Source: an uncultured Lachnospiraceae bacterium (GTDB lineage Bacteria > Bacillota > Clostridia > Lachnospirales > Lachnospiraceae). From it: a stretch of 64,000 nucleotides of DNA. Made by a program: the position numbers and the translations under genes. How positions within the stretch are numbered: the first letter of the stretch is position 1; the number at the start of each line of letters is the position of its first letter. This document shows, one piece after another, positions 8,319 to 17,715 of this stretch. The stretch lies in assembly GCA_910587765.1 (NCBI GenBank), contig CAJUNR010000006.1:1-64000 (forward strand), written 5' to 3'. The notes below the pieces were generated by a model that saw only the letters and a list, made by a program, of their open reading frames with translations, searched no databases and was not told the origin of the DNA.

Positions 8319-9353
8319 ATGGAAAAGAACAAAAATTTGAATGATTCAAAAAGAAGAAAAAATGACGAGTTTTATACCTTGCTCTCAGACATAGAAACGG
8401 AACTCCAGCACTATAAGAAACGCTTTAGAGGGAAAACCATCTATTGCAACTGTGACAATCCAGAGTTTTCTAATTTCTGGAAATATTTCAAGATACACTT
8501 TAAAGAATTTGGAATTAAGAAACTCATCGCCACTTATTATGATTTTGGAAAGTCTACATATAAGTATGTCTTTGATTCTGGAAATAATGAGCCAGTAAAA
8601 ACTCCCCTTATCGGTGACGGAGACTTTAGAAGCCCTGAATGTATAGAGATTTTGAAAGAAGCGGATATTATTGTTACAAATCCACCATTCTCTCTTTTTA
8701 GAGAATACATCGCACAGCTTATCAAATACGACAAAAGGTTTATTATTATTGGAAGTCTTAATGCTGTCGGCTACAGGGATGTCTTTCCTCTCATAAAGAG
8801 CCGACAGATCTGGATCAGTTCCAATAACCAACACCAGCACTTTAGAATCCCTGATGATTATGATATAGGCGTAACTTGTGTTGATTCGGATGGTCATAAG
8901 TATGCTACTCTTGGGAATATTGCATGGTTTACTAATATTCCTACAGAAATAGAATTTTCCGACTTAGCTCTAACAGCTCTCTACTCCCCCGACAAATACC
9001 CTCATTACGATAATTACGATGCAATCAATGTCAATAAGCTCTCCGAGATTCCCTGTGATTATGATGGAGTCATGGGTGTGCCTGTTACCTTTATCGCCAA
9101 ATATAACCCAGAGCAATTCAAAATTTTAGGGATAACTACTGGATCGAATGCATTCGAGGCATCTCCTACTAAGAAATATATCAATCCTGTCCGTATGACT
9201 GGCACTCATAAGGGCGGCAGTAGCACAAATACTTCTGCTGTGCTTTTGTTTTCCGAACCGCCAGAGGACGGAGCCTATTATACTGCCGATAATGTTGACG
9301 GATTTCTAAAAGTCTTATACAAACGAATTTTGATTCAAAAAAATAAGCCATAG
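8319..9353 (+). CDS. EcoRI-type adenine-specific DNA methylase, orphan
   Basis: A 344-residue methylase resembling the M.EcoRI family. Its N-terminus (SKRRKNDEFYTLLSDIETEL) is typical of the family, and the catalytic motif N-P-P-F-S occurs near residue 124, followed by FIIIGSLNAVGYRDVF and the NQHQHFRIPDD region. It would transfer methyl from SAM to N6 of adenine in a short site. An AAAGGA site lies upstream. No partner endonuclease is visible on either side, so it probably works alone, for example shielding the island from host restriction or altering expression. It is transcribed divergently from the type I operon and convergently with the adhesin gene. Confidence 0.9.
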   Translation: MEKNKNLNDSKRRKNDEFYTLLSDIETELQHYKKRFRGKTIYCNCDNPEFSNFWKYFKIHFKEFGIKKLIATYYDFGKSTYKYVFDSGNNEPVKTPLIGDGDFRSPECIEILKEADIIVTNPPFSLFREYIAQLIKYDKRFIIIGSLNAVGYRDVFPLIKSRQIWISSNNQHQHFRIPDDYDIGVTCVDSDGHKYATLGNIAWFTNIPTEIEFSDLALTALYSPDKYPHYDNYDAINVNKLSEIPCDYDGVMGVPVTFIAKYNPEQFKILGITTGSNAFEASPTKKYINPVRMTGTHKGGSSTNTSAVLLFSEPPEDGAYYTADNVDGFLKVLYKRILIQKNKP

Positions 9354-9376
9354 GTTCATCGCCTATGGCTTATTTT
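9341..9376. terminator. Bidirectional intrinsic terminator between methylase and adhesin
   Basis: A 14-base stem AAATAAGCCATAGG / CCTATGGCTTATTT flanked by A-run and T-run. It serves the plus-strand methylase gene and, in reverse, the minus-strand adhesin gene, whose stop lies just beyond it. Confidence 0.88.
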
Positions 9377-9378
9377 TG

Positions 9379-12300
9379 TTAGTTTGTAAAGAAGTTTGCA
9401 ATTCTTGATAATAGGCTTGCTTCTTCGCTATTTTCATCAGAAGTCCAATCGAAAAGATTTACCCTCTCTTCTTTATCTTCGTATGGTCTGTCTGGCTCTA
9501 TTTTGTTGTTGACTTTGATTTGTAGCGTTTCATCATCTGAAGCGGCATCCGTAATGGTTAAAACATAATCGTTGCTAACCTTTTCAAAAGTAACCCCTTC
9601 TACAGAATTAAGGGCTTCCATAGATACAAAGTCAAAATACATATCATCTTTTTCTGTTATTATGTATGTGCCGATAGGAACTTCGCTTACAGTAGCTACA
9701 TTTTTATTATCTATTGAAACAGAAATTATATCGTTAGTTTCTCTATTTTTCATAGTTACTTGGAACCTATACAATGCATCCTTTTCAAGCTGGAGCTTTT
9801 CAAAGGCTTCATCTGTTCCCTCTATTGCTTTTACAAAGCTAAGACCAACAGCATCTTCGCCCTCATAAGTATTGATTATATTGAATAATCCTTCTGCTGG
9901 CACATCGGAAGTAAAATTGCCTGTATAATGCCATAACATATTTACATTATTTCCATAGTTACCATGATTTGGGGATTCTGGATAATCTGTTCCTGTAAGT
10001 TCTGTTGCTGTGTAATTAGGGAGTGTTGCTTTCGTTCCTGTTCCACTAACTTCCGCTGACTCTATAGAGTCAATACCAAATCCATAATAAGAGCAAGAGC
10101 TACCATCTGTTCTCCAGTATAGGTAAAAATCATTTGTCGGAACATTTACGGTTTTTCCTGCAAGATCTGTTCCTCCCCATCTACCCAACTTATAAGTTTG
10201 TCCATCTTGCTTGTAATAGATTTCAACATAATCATAATTTACGCTTTCTGTTCTACATTGACTATTGAATTTAATAACCAACCCTTTTCCTTGATTAGCT
10301 TCTGCTGCATTCGTGTATTGAGTTGTATATTTTTCAACAGGAATTTCTTCCACAAAATAAACACATCTGGTTTCATCTGCATTGTAGATAGGTACTTTTT
10401 CAAAAGAATATTTCCAGTCTTTATCTGCATTGGTTGTTGTGGTTCTATAGACTTTTCCATCTTTTAATAGCTTTATGGTGATGCTTTCAGGTCTATCTTT
10501 GGGTTCATCTTCTAACCATATTTTTGTTCCTGCTATCTCTGTGAAAAGCTCCTCTTTCAAAGTATTTGTTATGTCGTACCCATCATCAGTACCAATAATA
10601 GAAGATTCATATGCAAAATGAGAACTTTCTTCAATAGAATATCTTCCAGCATCTTCGGACAACAATCTTGAAAATGTTACAGACTGAACATCTTTCGTAA
10701 TTTGTTTTCTATCGACTTCAATATCATCTTTTTTAAGAATAATATCAATACTGTCTGGTCTTAATTCATATTTGTTATTTTCATCATCCCATATCTTATT
10801 GACCGTCAAATCAAAATATTCATTAAGGGTTGTCCTTACGATATTCGAATTAATACCTGTGATAAAATCTACTGGTCTATCATAATCATCAAGAGCATTC
10901 CATTCAGTCCAACAGCCATTATACGCCATTGTTTTAATGTTATCTTCCTCTGGTGCTTTCATATTAATAAGTACATATGTCAATGAATTTGCTGGAATTA
11001 CTGCTTTGCTTCCATCTTTATTTAAGTATTCAAATGCAAGTGATTTTACTTTACTATTATCTGAACCTTCATGTTCTTCGAAAGGATCTCCTGTATAATG
11101 CCACAATATTTTTTGATAAGCAGCATATGGATGATCTGATTCAGGATAATTAAAGTCTTTTTTTTCAATAACCTCAATATTAGGAAGAGTTGCCTCTTCA
11201 TGTTTTTGTTCTTCCGCTATGTTGATATTTGTAATTTTGTCTATAGAAAAACCATAAGCATTATAATTATAACTACCTGTATATAGGTATATATAAAAAT
11301 CATTACTTGGTATATTAATAGTCTTATTAGATAGCTCTTTATTTCTGTATGTTCCTAATTTATAGGTTTTTTCATTTTTTTGATAATAAATTTCCATATA
11401 GGCACTAGACGAATAAAAATTACTTGAATCATTAAAGGTAACAGCCATTCCATTTTCATGGGTTTCCATGAAATATTCTTTCCAAGAATCATCTTCTTCT
11501 AATGTACCAGGAATTTCTTTCTCAGAATAATATGTTTTTACCTTGTATCCCTTTGATCTAGCATAAGAGGTGTCAATTCCTAAGAACTCACCATTCCAAT
11601 GTTCCTTCTCCCCATAAGCATGAACCATATTTCCATTTTTATCTTTAGCATATTTTTCGATAGAATCATAAATAACAAGGTTAGTTACGTCAGCCGCACC
11701 TGTTCTTGCTCTTAATTTATATGTATATATAGAGCCAGGTGTTGCTTTTACAGTACCAGTCGAATAATCACTTTTATCTGTTTTTACATATTTGGTAACA
11801 TCTTGGTGTGTTGAAATAACAGAAGTAATTGTTACAGAGTCTTTGGCAAAACTTAACGTTTCTTCTATATCTCCATTGTTATTTATGTCTGATACATCTT
11901 TATCTTTTTCTCCATTATCTTTTATTGTGGAAGATAACCTCCATTTTGAATCAGGGGTAATACATAAATAGTCATTGTTTGTCCAAACATTTCCTTTTTC
12001 TAATATAGCATCATAAGAAATACTGTATTTGATATTAGCCATTAAAGCTGCATGGCTACTATTACCTGCTTCCCATACATAAAATGGAGTATCACTAAAA
12101 TCTGATGAAATCTTTATCATAGTTCTGCCAGTATTATGATAGTTCTTAGTAATCGTTATTTGGGCATTTTCTTTGACAATTTTTACAATATCATTATAAG
12201 AAAGTTCATTTCTATCAAGGTCATACAAAAAAACCCTATTTCCATCTATAGTTCTCATTATTAGGGAATTTTTGATTTGATCTTCCAAAGAAAGATTGCT

Positions 12301-14592
12301 CCCATCAGAAACAATATCCATACCTTGTGGCAATAAATCATACACTTCAAAATTTCTAAGTGCATATTCTGGATTATAATCTTCCCAATATAATTCTAAA
12401 TCTTCTGGATTACAATTTGGTATATTCACAGATGGATCTATGCGAAATCCCATATTAAAATTTCCATAGAATTTTTCATCTTTTGCATTTTGTGTCACAT
12501 TTTTATCAAACACTTTATAAGCGCTAAGGCTACCTGATGGTTGTGACTGTTTATAGTCACTCCAAGTTACTGTATGGTAATCTCTTTGTTGGTAATATCC
12601 GTAAGTTTCTATATCATATTGTGCGATATTTTCTTTTGTAGTGAGATTCGTATAATTATCTTCTGTTACAGGATTTTGTTTTATTAAGTTGCCTTCTGAA
12701 TCTTTATGATATGCTTCAATATAGGAAAAGTTATGTATTTCTCCTTGTTTTGGAATATCTGTTTTTAGGTATTTCACATACGCAAGATCGTCATGTGTAA
12801 TACTTTCATTAACATCCTTAACCACAACATACCATCCGACAACTCCTTGCTCTTTAGTAAATGACCAGCCCCTTTGTCTATCAAAATTTTTAAATGTTGT
12901 ATATAGAACATACTCATCAGTATTTTTATATCTTACCCATAATTCGCAATCATATTTATTAGCAGGAATTTTCACATTATTCATATTATATAATGCACCT
13001 ATATAGATATTCATGAAATAATATTCATCATCCTTCATCCTAATATTTTCACCATTATGATCTGTAATAAAATGGAGATCATCTCCTGTTTTTACAGTAA
13101 GTGGTTTACCTCTATAAAAAGCGCTTGTGCTTAATTCCCATTTTATCCAGTTATTATTTTCAGTTTGGGCTTGAATATTCTTATAATACAAAGCATTTAG
13201 AGCAGAATTTCTAAGTACATCTTTTTCTATTCCATAAAGTCCAGGAGGATATTCAAACATAAATTCTGAAAGATTTATTCGTATTGTATCATTATTCAAA
13301 TATTCTTTTTCAGTATTATTTCCATATGCTCCCCAAAGTTCTACAGGATTGTCAATTATTAAATTGTTATTTTCTTCGTTATAAATAGTTTTGGGATAAC
13401 CCACAAAAACTCTAATGGAACTTCTACCAAATGCCATGTAATTATAACTTGGTCCTCTTGATAATGTTTTATCGAAAATGTAGGTTCCATCTTCTGTTGG
13501 AGTAAGTAAATTACCAGCATTATCATAAACTATACACCCCTCTGGAAATACATTTCGATATTCTCCTGATTCTCTTTGCACATTAATCATAGGATAAGTA
13601 TAGCGTGAAAAATTATTGGTTTCTGTAGTATCAATATAGTCATATATTACCCAAATATAATCTTCTGCATTTTCTCCTAATCCATCATATGAGCTTATTT
13701 TTTGAGGATATTCTTTCATTGAATAACTTGATTTTCTCCATGGGTGAATATAGGTTCTGGTATAAATTAATGAAATTCTCTCAGTTTGAGTAATATTTTT
13801 TAATATGGCTTGTAAGTCTCTTGAAAAAACATGTGTGCATTCTGACTGCTCAATTTCAGGATTTTCCGTATTGGGTGTTATTGTATAAACAATCTGGATA
13901 CTTCCTTCAAAGTTAGATTTTTCTTCTATAGTCTCAGCATTCGTAAATCTATAAATTTCTTGATTTGTATTACTCGTTGAAAAATCCCAATCATAACCAG
14001 AATGAGTAGAATCATTTGCTCCTATAACGACAGTACTTTTCCATAATGGACTGTTATCAGTGTTACTTGTTGTGTTGTATATTAAATTGGGAATATTTAT
14101 TTCCAATTCTCCAGGAGCATATGTTGTTACTGCATTAGTGTTTTTATAATTTATCTGAACAGTAATAACTCTCGGAGTACCTTCTTCGTATCCACCATCA
14201 GAAGCATTCCAATCAATAGAAGTAAGAGGCGTTTTCCCATTATCTACAGTCGAATCATAGAATACAAGTCCTAATTCCCAGTTGTCGGTGGATGATTCTT
14301 CACCATTTTCTTCTGACGTATCGTTTTGCAAAGATATTTCATTATTCAGTTTTTCTTCAGAAGAGAGCGTTCGCTCTAAAGCATCCGCATCTATATCATT
14401 AGAGGACAGCTCTTCGCTATCAAGCGTTACTTTGTCTGATATAGATGTATCTTCTGTTGAAGAGGAATCCCCCTCTGTCGTAAGTCCTGTAGAAGTATCT
14501 ACATTTTCGTTAATTTCTTCATTTACTGTGCTTTCGGATAAATCGCTCCCTGATATATCTAAAGCATTAACAGGAACTGATGTAAATAGCAC
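9379..14592 (-). CDS. Giant Cna_B-type surface protein; signal peptide out of frame
   Basis: A 1737-residue secreted adhesin-like protein. An acidic Ser/Thr-rich region (about 10-100) is followed by a long beta-rich body, Cna_B-type domains near 1260-1335 and 1355-1420 (LTVNKIWDDE, AGTKIWLEDE), and a late Cna_B-like domain (about 1565-1700). A domain of about 105 residues occurs twice (about 1064-1167 and 1456-1555; shared (M/V)EIYY, TYKLG, YGF and WHYTG). No LPxTG motif or C-terminal membrane helix is present. The only in-frame start is GTG 14592, which leaves half a signal peptide. A good ribosome site and ATG at 14644 lie one base out of frame. Removing one base from the six-T run at 14629-14634 would give a full signal peptide (LCSALLAAVVLFTSVPVNA). 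The gene is either phase-variable, off, or carries a sequence error. Confidence 0.85.
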   Translation of the reverse strand: MLFTSVPVNALDISGSDLSESTVNEEINENVDTSTGLTTEGDSSSTEDTSISDKVTLDSEELSSNDIDADALERTLSSEEKLNNEISLQNDTSEENGEESSTDNWELGLVFYDSTVDNGKTPLTSIDWNASDGGYEEGTPRVITVQINYKNTNAVTTYAPGELEINIPNLIYNTTSNTDNSPLWKSTVVIGANDSTHSGYDWDFSTSNTNQEIYRFTNAETIEEKSNFEGSIQIVYTITPNTENPEIEQSECTHVFSRDLQAILKNITQTERISLIYTRTYIHPWRKSSYSMKEYPQKISSYDGLGENAEDYIWVIYDYIDTTETNNFSRYTYPMINVQRESGEYRNVFPEGCIVYDNAGNLLTPTEDGTYIFDKTLSRGPSYNYMAFGRSSIRVFVGYPKTIYNEENNNLIIDNPVELWGAYGNNTEKEYLNNDTIRINLSEFMFEYPPGLYGIEKDVLRNSALNALYYKNIQAQTENNNWIKWELSTSAFYRGKPLTVKTGDDLHFITDHNGENIRMKDDEYYFMNIYIGALYNMNNVKIPANKYDCELWVRYKNTDEYVLYTTFKNFDRQRGWSFTKEQGVVGWYVVVKDVNESITHDDLAYVKYLKTDIPKQGEIHNFSYIEAYHKDSEGNLIKQNPVTEDNYTNLTTKENIAQYDIETYGYYQQRDYHTVTWSDYKQSQPSGSLSAYKVFDKNVTQNAKDEKFYGNFNMGFRIDPSVNIPNCNPEDLELYWEDYNPEYALRNFEVYDLLPQGMDIVSDGSNLSLEDQIKNSLIMRTIDGNRVFLYDLDRNELSYNDIVKIVKENAQITITKNYHNTGRTMIKISSDFSDTPFYVWEAGNSSHAALMANIKYSISYDAILEKGNVWTNNDYLCITPDSKWRLSSTIKDNGEKDKDVSDINNNGDIEETLSFAKDSVTITSVISTHQDVTKYVKTDKSDYSTGTVKATPGSIYTYKLRARTGAADVTNLVIYDSIEKYAKDKNGNMVHAYGEKEHWNGEFLGIDTSYARSKGYKVKTYYSEKEIPGTLEEDDSWKEYFMETHENGMAVTFNDSSNFYSSSAYMEIYYQKNEKTYKLGTYRNKELSNKTINIPSNDFYIYLYTGSYNYNAYGFSIDKITNINIAEEQKHEEATLPNIEVIEKKDFNYPESDHPYAAYQKILWHYTGDPFEEHEGSDNSKVKSLAFEYLNKDGSKAVIPANSLTYVLINMKAPEEDNIKTMAYNGCWTEWNALDDYDRPVDFITGINSNIVRTTLNEYFDLTVNKIWDDENNKYELRPDSIDIILKKDDIEVDRKQITKDVQSVTFSRLLSEDAGRYSIEESSHFAYESSIIGTDDGYDITNTLKEELFTEIAGTKIWLEDEPKDRPESITIKLLKDGKVYRTTTTNADKDWKYSFEKVPIYNADETRCVYFVEEIPVEKYTTQYTNAAEANQGKGLVIKFNSQCRTESVNYDYVEIYYKQDGQTYKLGRWGGTDLAGKTVNVPTNDFYLYWRTDGSSCSYYGFGIDSIESAEVSGTGTKATLPNYTATELTGTDYPESPNHGNYGNNVNMLWHYTGNFTSDVPAEGLFNIINTYEGEDAVGLSFVKAIEGTDEAFEKLQLEKDALYRFQVTMKNRETNDIISVSIDNKNVATVSEVPIGTYIITEKDDMYFDFVSMEALNSVEGVTFEKVSNDYVLTITDAASDDETLQIKVNNKIEPDRPYEDKEERVNLFDWTSDENSEEASLLSRIANFFTN

Positions 14593-14644
14593 AACTGCGG
14601 CTAAAAGTGCCGAACATAATTTATTAAATTTTTTGATTAAGCAT

Positions 14645-15197
14645 TTTCTCCTTTCTTTTTATAAAATAGCCATTTGCTACAAAGTCTAAGTATTGGCTTT
14701 TATATAAAGAGGAGTATACAACATTAAAGCTCCGCTTTATATAAGAGGATAATGGAGCCAATGCTTATTACTTTTTAAGACTGCAGAGGGATTGTACTTG
14801 TATATGTGATATACAGGTACAAGAGGATATCCTCTGCAATTTTGGCAACAAAAAAAGCATAGATCTGTCCTTTAAAAAACTCAAAAACAAAATCCATACC
14901 TTTTCTCTACCTAGAATAATTTTATTATAGAAATAGGTTTTCGTCAATATCTTTTTTTAATTTCGTTTATACATTTCATATAAAAATTTTAAGCACTTTT
15001 CATCATTTTCTGTTGCAACAGAAATTAAAGAGAATTATTTATGATTTTGCTTCCATTGGGAAGATATATATTTTTAGCTTGCAAAAAATATATGCTGACC
15101 TTTGGAAGCAATAAAGGGCGTAGCATCTGTTGTTGGTTATTTTTTAAGGTTTGGGCTGACAAGCACAAACTTTAACAAAATAAACAACAACTAACAC
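14645..15197. other. Gene-free stretch with four large imperfect hairpins
   Basis: No credible gene. Four inverted repeats occur in a row: 14688-14766 (AAGTATTGGCT / AGCCAATGCTT), 14782-14838 (TGCAGAGG...CCTCTGCA enclosing TTGTACTTGTATAT / ATATACAGGTACAA), 15047-15111 (TTGCTTCC / GGAAGCAA), and 15129-15191 (25-base arms with few mismatches, ending just before the next ATG). The last could hide the start of the metalloprotein gene. The strand of any RNA is unknown. The promoter and leader of the adhesin gene should also lie at the left end. Confidence 0.55.
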
Positions 15198-16028
15198 ATG
15201 TGGGAGCATAAATTCATAGCCAACACGCTTTCGGCTGCACAAAAAGAGTCTTTTAAACATGTGCCATATCTGGCACCCTATTATGGGCGTTACCGCCTCC
15301 TTTTTATTAAAAATAATCATTTACATTATTTTTATATAGTGTTAGACTATCCTCATCTTTTAGAAATGGAGAACTGTTTTATGAGAATAAGTGAATTATT
15401 TGAAATAATATGCCCAGACGAATTGAAAGGAATCCAACTTGACATTAAGACTATTCCAAACATTGAAAGTCTGAATGGTACACATCCTATGAGTTTTTCT
15501 GTCCTAAATGCTGAAGAAAGAAAATTATATGAAAAAAGTCAAAACAAAGAATCTTTTATTGGTTCAACAGAATCTATAATAATATATGATGTTGATGTGG
15601 AGAATTTTTACAATATTTTAATCACCAAAGACGAATCCCCTACTCATGATTTAGCAATGAAAAAACTACAGAAATATTGTAATAGCATACCAGCAGCATA
15701 TGTCTACATATCTCATATGCTGTTACACGAATTAGGACATTATAAACAGTATCTTGATAGAGGGAAAAATGTATCTTCTTACATAAATTGGTGCTTAGAA
15801 GAAGAAAAAACAAATGCCATGAACCACCAAATTCTTATGAGCCAGGTACAACAACGTATTAATCAATTTATTCCCCCATTCAAACTGAATAAAAGCGAAA
15901 AAATCAAGTTGGAAAGACTAATTAAAGATTACAGGAATATTCCTAAAGAAAAAGAAGCTGATAACTTTTCATATTCCCATATGAGACAAGCAATGGATAT
16001 TTTATCAAGAACACTTCCTGTAAGATAA
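15198..16028 (+). CDS. Putative zinc metallopeptidase (HELGH)
   Basis: A 276-residue protein with the zincin motif H177-E-L-G-H181 in LLHELGHYKQY. A possible third ligand is the Glu in KEKEADNF near residue 254, giving a gluzincin-like layout. No signal peptide is present, so it should act in the cytoplasm. I do not recognise a named family; the island context suggests an antirestriction, anti-repressor or housekeeping protease, which is only a guess. An in-frame stop directly before ATG 15198 fixes the longest start, but no clear ribosome site precedes it and a later start is possible. A hairpin sits against the start, and a strong terminator follows at 16051. Confidence 0.72.
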   Translation: MWEHKFIANTLSAAQKESFKHVPYLAPYYGRYRLLFIKNNHLHYFYIVLDYPHLLEMENCFMRISELFEIICPDELKGIQLDIKTIPNIESLNGTHPMSFSVLNAEERKLYEKSQNKESFIGSTESIIIYDVDVENFYNILITKDESPTHDLAMKKLQKYCNSIPAAYVYISHMLLHELGHYKQYLDRGKNVSSYINWCLEEEKTNAMNHQILMSQVQQRINQFIPPFKLNKSEKIKLERLIKDYRNIPKEKEADNFSYSHMRQAMDILSRTLPVR

Positions 16029-16050
16029 TCTCAATATCAACTTTTTATTA

Positions 16051-16081
16051 TACGCATAAGCGTTTTGCTTATGCGTATTTT
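16051..16081 (+). terminator. Intrinsic terminator after the metalloprotein gene
   Basis: A perfect 11-base stem TACGCATAAGC / GCTTATGCGTA with a five-base loop, followed by TTTTATTT. It lies 22 bases after the stop codon. Confidence 0.9.
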
Positions 16082-16250
16082 ATTTCGTTTATAAATTGCC
16101 GTTATATTGTAAATATTGCATAATTATTTTTTATTTACTATAATTTATTTATGCACTATTGACAAAAACCAAATATTTTTATAAAATTAAATCATAAGTA
16201 AATTGATGCTTTTTCAACTATATGTTGTATCGCAAAAGCTCTAAGTAAGA

Positions 16251-16420
16251 TAATATATCCCTAACCAGCATGTAATGGTCATGACGGATGCCAGAGGGAT
16301 GACGAAGCGTGTGAGGCTCGTCAATAAAAAGTGATAGGTATTCTTTTTCAAGAATCTAAAGTTATTGTCTATATCCTTGAGTTAGCTCGTAATAGCCGAG
16401 ACGGATGCAAGAAGGATTTT
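16251..16420 (+). ncRNA. Tandem structured RNA motif upstream of the ArdC-like gene
   Basis: Two copies of one motif, 16257-16300 and 16373-16417. Each has an outer 6-base stem, an inner 4-base hairpin with a 7-base loop TAATRGY, and the identical unpaired block ACGGATGC followed by (C/A)AG. Outer stems are ATCCCT/AGGGAT in copy 1 and ATCCTT/AAGGAT in copy 2. Inner stems are CATG/CATG and CTCG/CGAG. Three base pairs therefore differ with pairing kept, which supports folding as RNA. Copy 1 is followed by a small hairpin (16301-16322). Location about 350 bases upstream of the antirestriction gene suggests a leader or an independent RNA. I do not recognise a named family. The other bases from 16082 to 16761 show no gene. 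Confidence 0.7.
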
Positions 16421-16761
16421 CAGTTTAGGCAGGATTACAGATCTAAGGGCTTAATCATTTTCCCTGATTTTCTCAACTAAATATCTGCAAATAGTAAGAA
16501 CTATTTGAAAACATCCTCTAAAATTTTAACGAGGTCTTTTTGTCTTGTGCAAAAGATTCTCTTTATATAGATAAAGAAGCCATGTAGCTTCTGGACGATA
16601 TGTTCCATGTTTCTTTGGAAATGTGTGCATATAAAGTAACTCGTAAATTCATTTTCACAAGCCTATTTGTTCTCATGGTAACAAATAATCAAAGGCTCAC
16701 CCTGACCATGCTTTAGATTTTAACGAATTTAGGGAAATAAAAAACAGGAGGTAAAGAGGTT

Positions 16762-17670
16762 ATGAGTAAACAGTATACTCAGCGGTCGCTTGAAGAGCGG
16801 CAACAACAAATGAAAGAGATTTTACAAAATCTCGAAAACGGCGTGAAAGAGGTATTCACATCAGAAAACTACATAAGGTATTTGGAGACTTTTAGCAAAT
16901 TTCATAACTACAGCTTCAATAATACCATTCTTATCCTGATGCAATGCCCAAAAGCCAGTTTTGTAGCGTCTTATAAGGACTGGACGGAGAAGTTCAACAG
17001 AATCGTAAAGAAAGGTTCTAAGGGCATCCAGATACTTGTACCTACTCCCAAAAAGTATTGGGAAGAGGAAGAATGTACCAGACCTGACGGAAGCAAATAC
17101 AAAAGGAAGATCGAAAAGCGTAAGCTCTACTTTAAAATTGGACACGTTTTCGATCTGAGCCAAACAACTGGTGATGAACTGCCGAGGCTTACACAGAATT
17201 TGGAATTTGATACACCAGAACTGAATAAGCTGCTTAATTCTTTACTCGCAACATCAGAGGTTCCGATCCGTTACGATTACGACCTCAAAATAGACACAGA
17301 TCCAAATGGCTATTATAGTCTTGTTAAAAAAGAGATATGTTTAAAGCCTGTTCTTTCGGCTTTACATAAGCTAAAAACCATTATCCACGAATATAGCCAT
17401 TACTATCAAGAAACACTTTTCAAAGAACACACAAAAGACTTTGATCGTGACACAAAAGAAGTAGTTGCTGAAAGCTGTGCTTACTGCGTTATTGAAATGC
17501 TGGCGAATGAAACAAGTATGGAAAAATTATCCTCAGAAGAATATTCCTTCGGGTATATAGCGAGCTGGGGAAGTAAGGATTTAAAAGAATTAAGATCAAC
17601 TCTGGAAATGATTTCTAAACTCTCTAACCTGATATTCGATTGGGTTTCTAAGCAATTTGTTGTTTCATAA
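16762..17670 (+). CDS. ArdC-like antirestriction protein (ssDNA-binding plus zincin)
   Basis: A 302-residue protein with an ArdC-N type domain (about 1-145; FNNTILILMQCPKASFVASY and GSKGIQILVP) and a C-terminal metallopeptidase domain with H209-E-Y-S-H213 and a later Glu in KEVVAESCAY. ArdC proteins travel on conjugative elements and shield incoming single-stranded DNA from host restriction. An AGGAGG site ten bases upstream fixes the start. It opens a plus-strand gene run. Presence beside the island's own restriction system fits an element that both attacks and evades. The long leader carries the tandem RNA motif. Confidence 0.87.
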   Translation: MSKQYTQRSLEERQQQMKEILQNLENGVKEVFTSENYIRYLETFSKFHNYSFNNTILILMQCPKASFVASYKDWTEKFNRIVKKGSKGIQILVPTPKKYWEEEECTRPDGSKYKRKIEKRKLYFKIGHVFDLSQTTGDELPRLTQNLEFDTPELNKLLNSLLATSEVPIRYDYDLKIDTDPNGYYSLVKKEICLKPVLSALHKLKTIIHEYSHYYQETLFKEHTKDFDRDTKEVVAESCAYCVIEMLANETSMEKLSSEEYSFGYIASWGSKDLKELRSTLEMISKLSNLIFDWVSKQFVVS

Positions 17671-17715
17671 AAACTTTTACTCATAAGCGCTTATCTCCAA
17701 GATTGGAGGTGCCAA

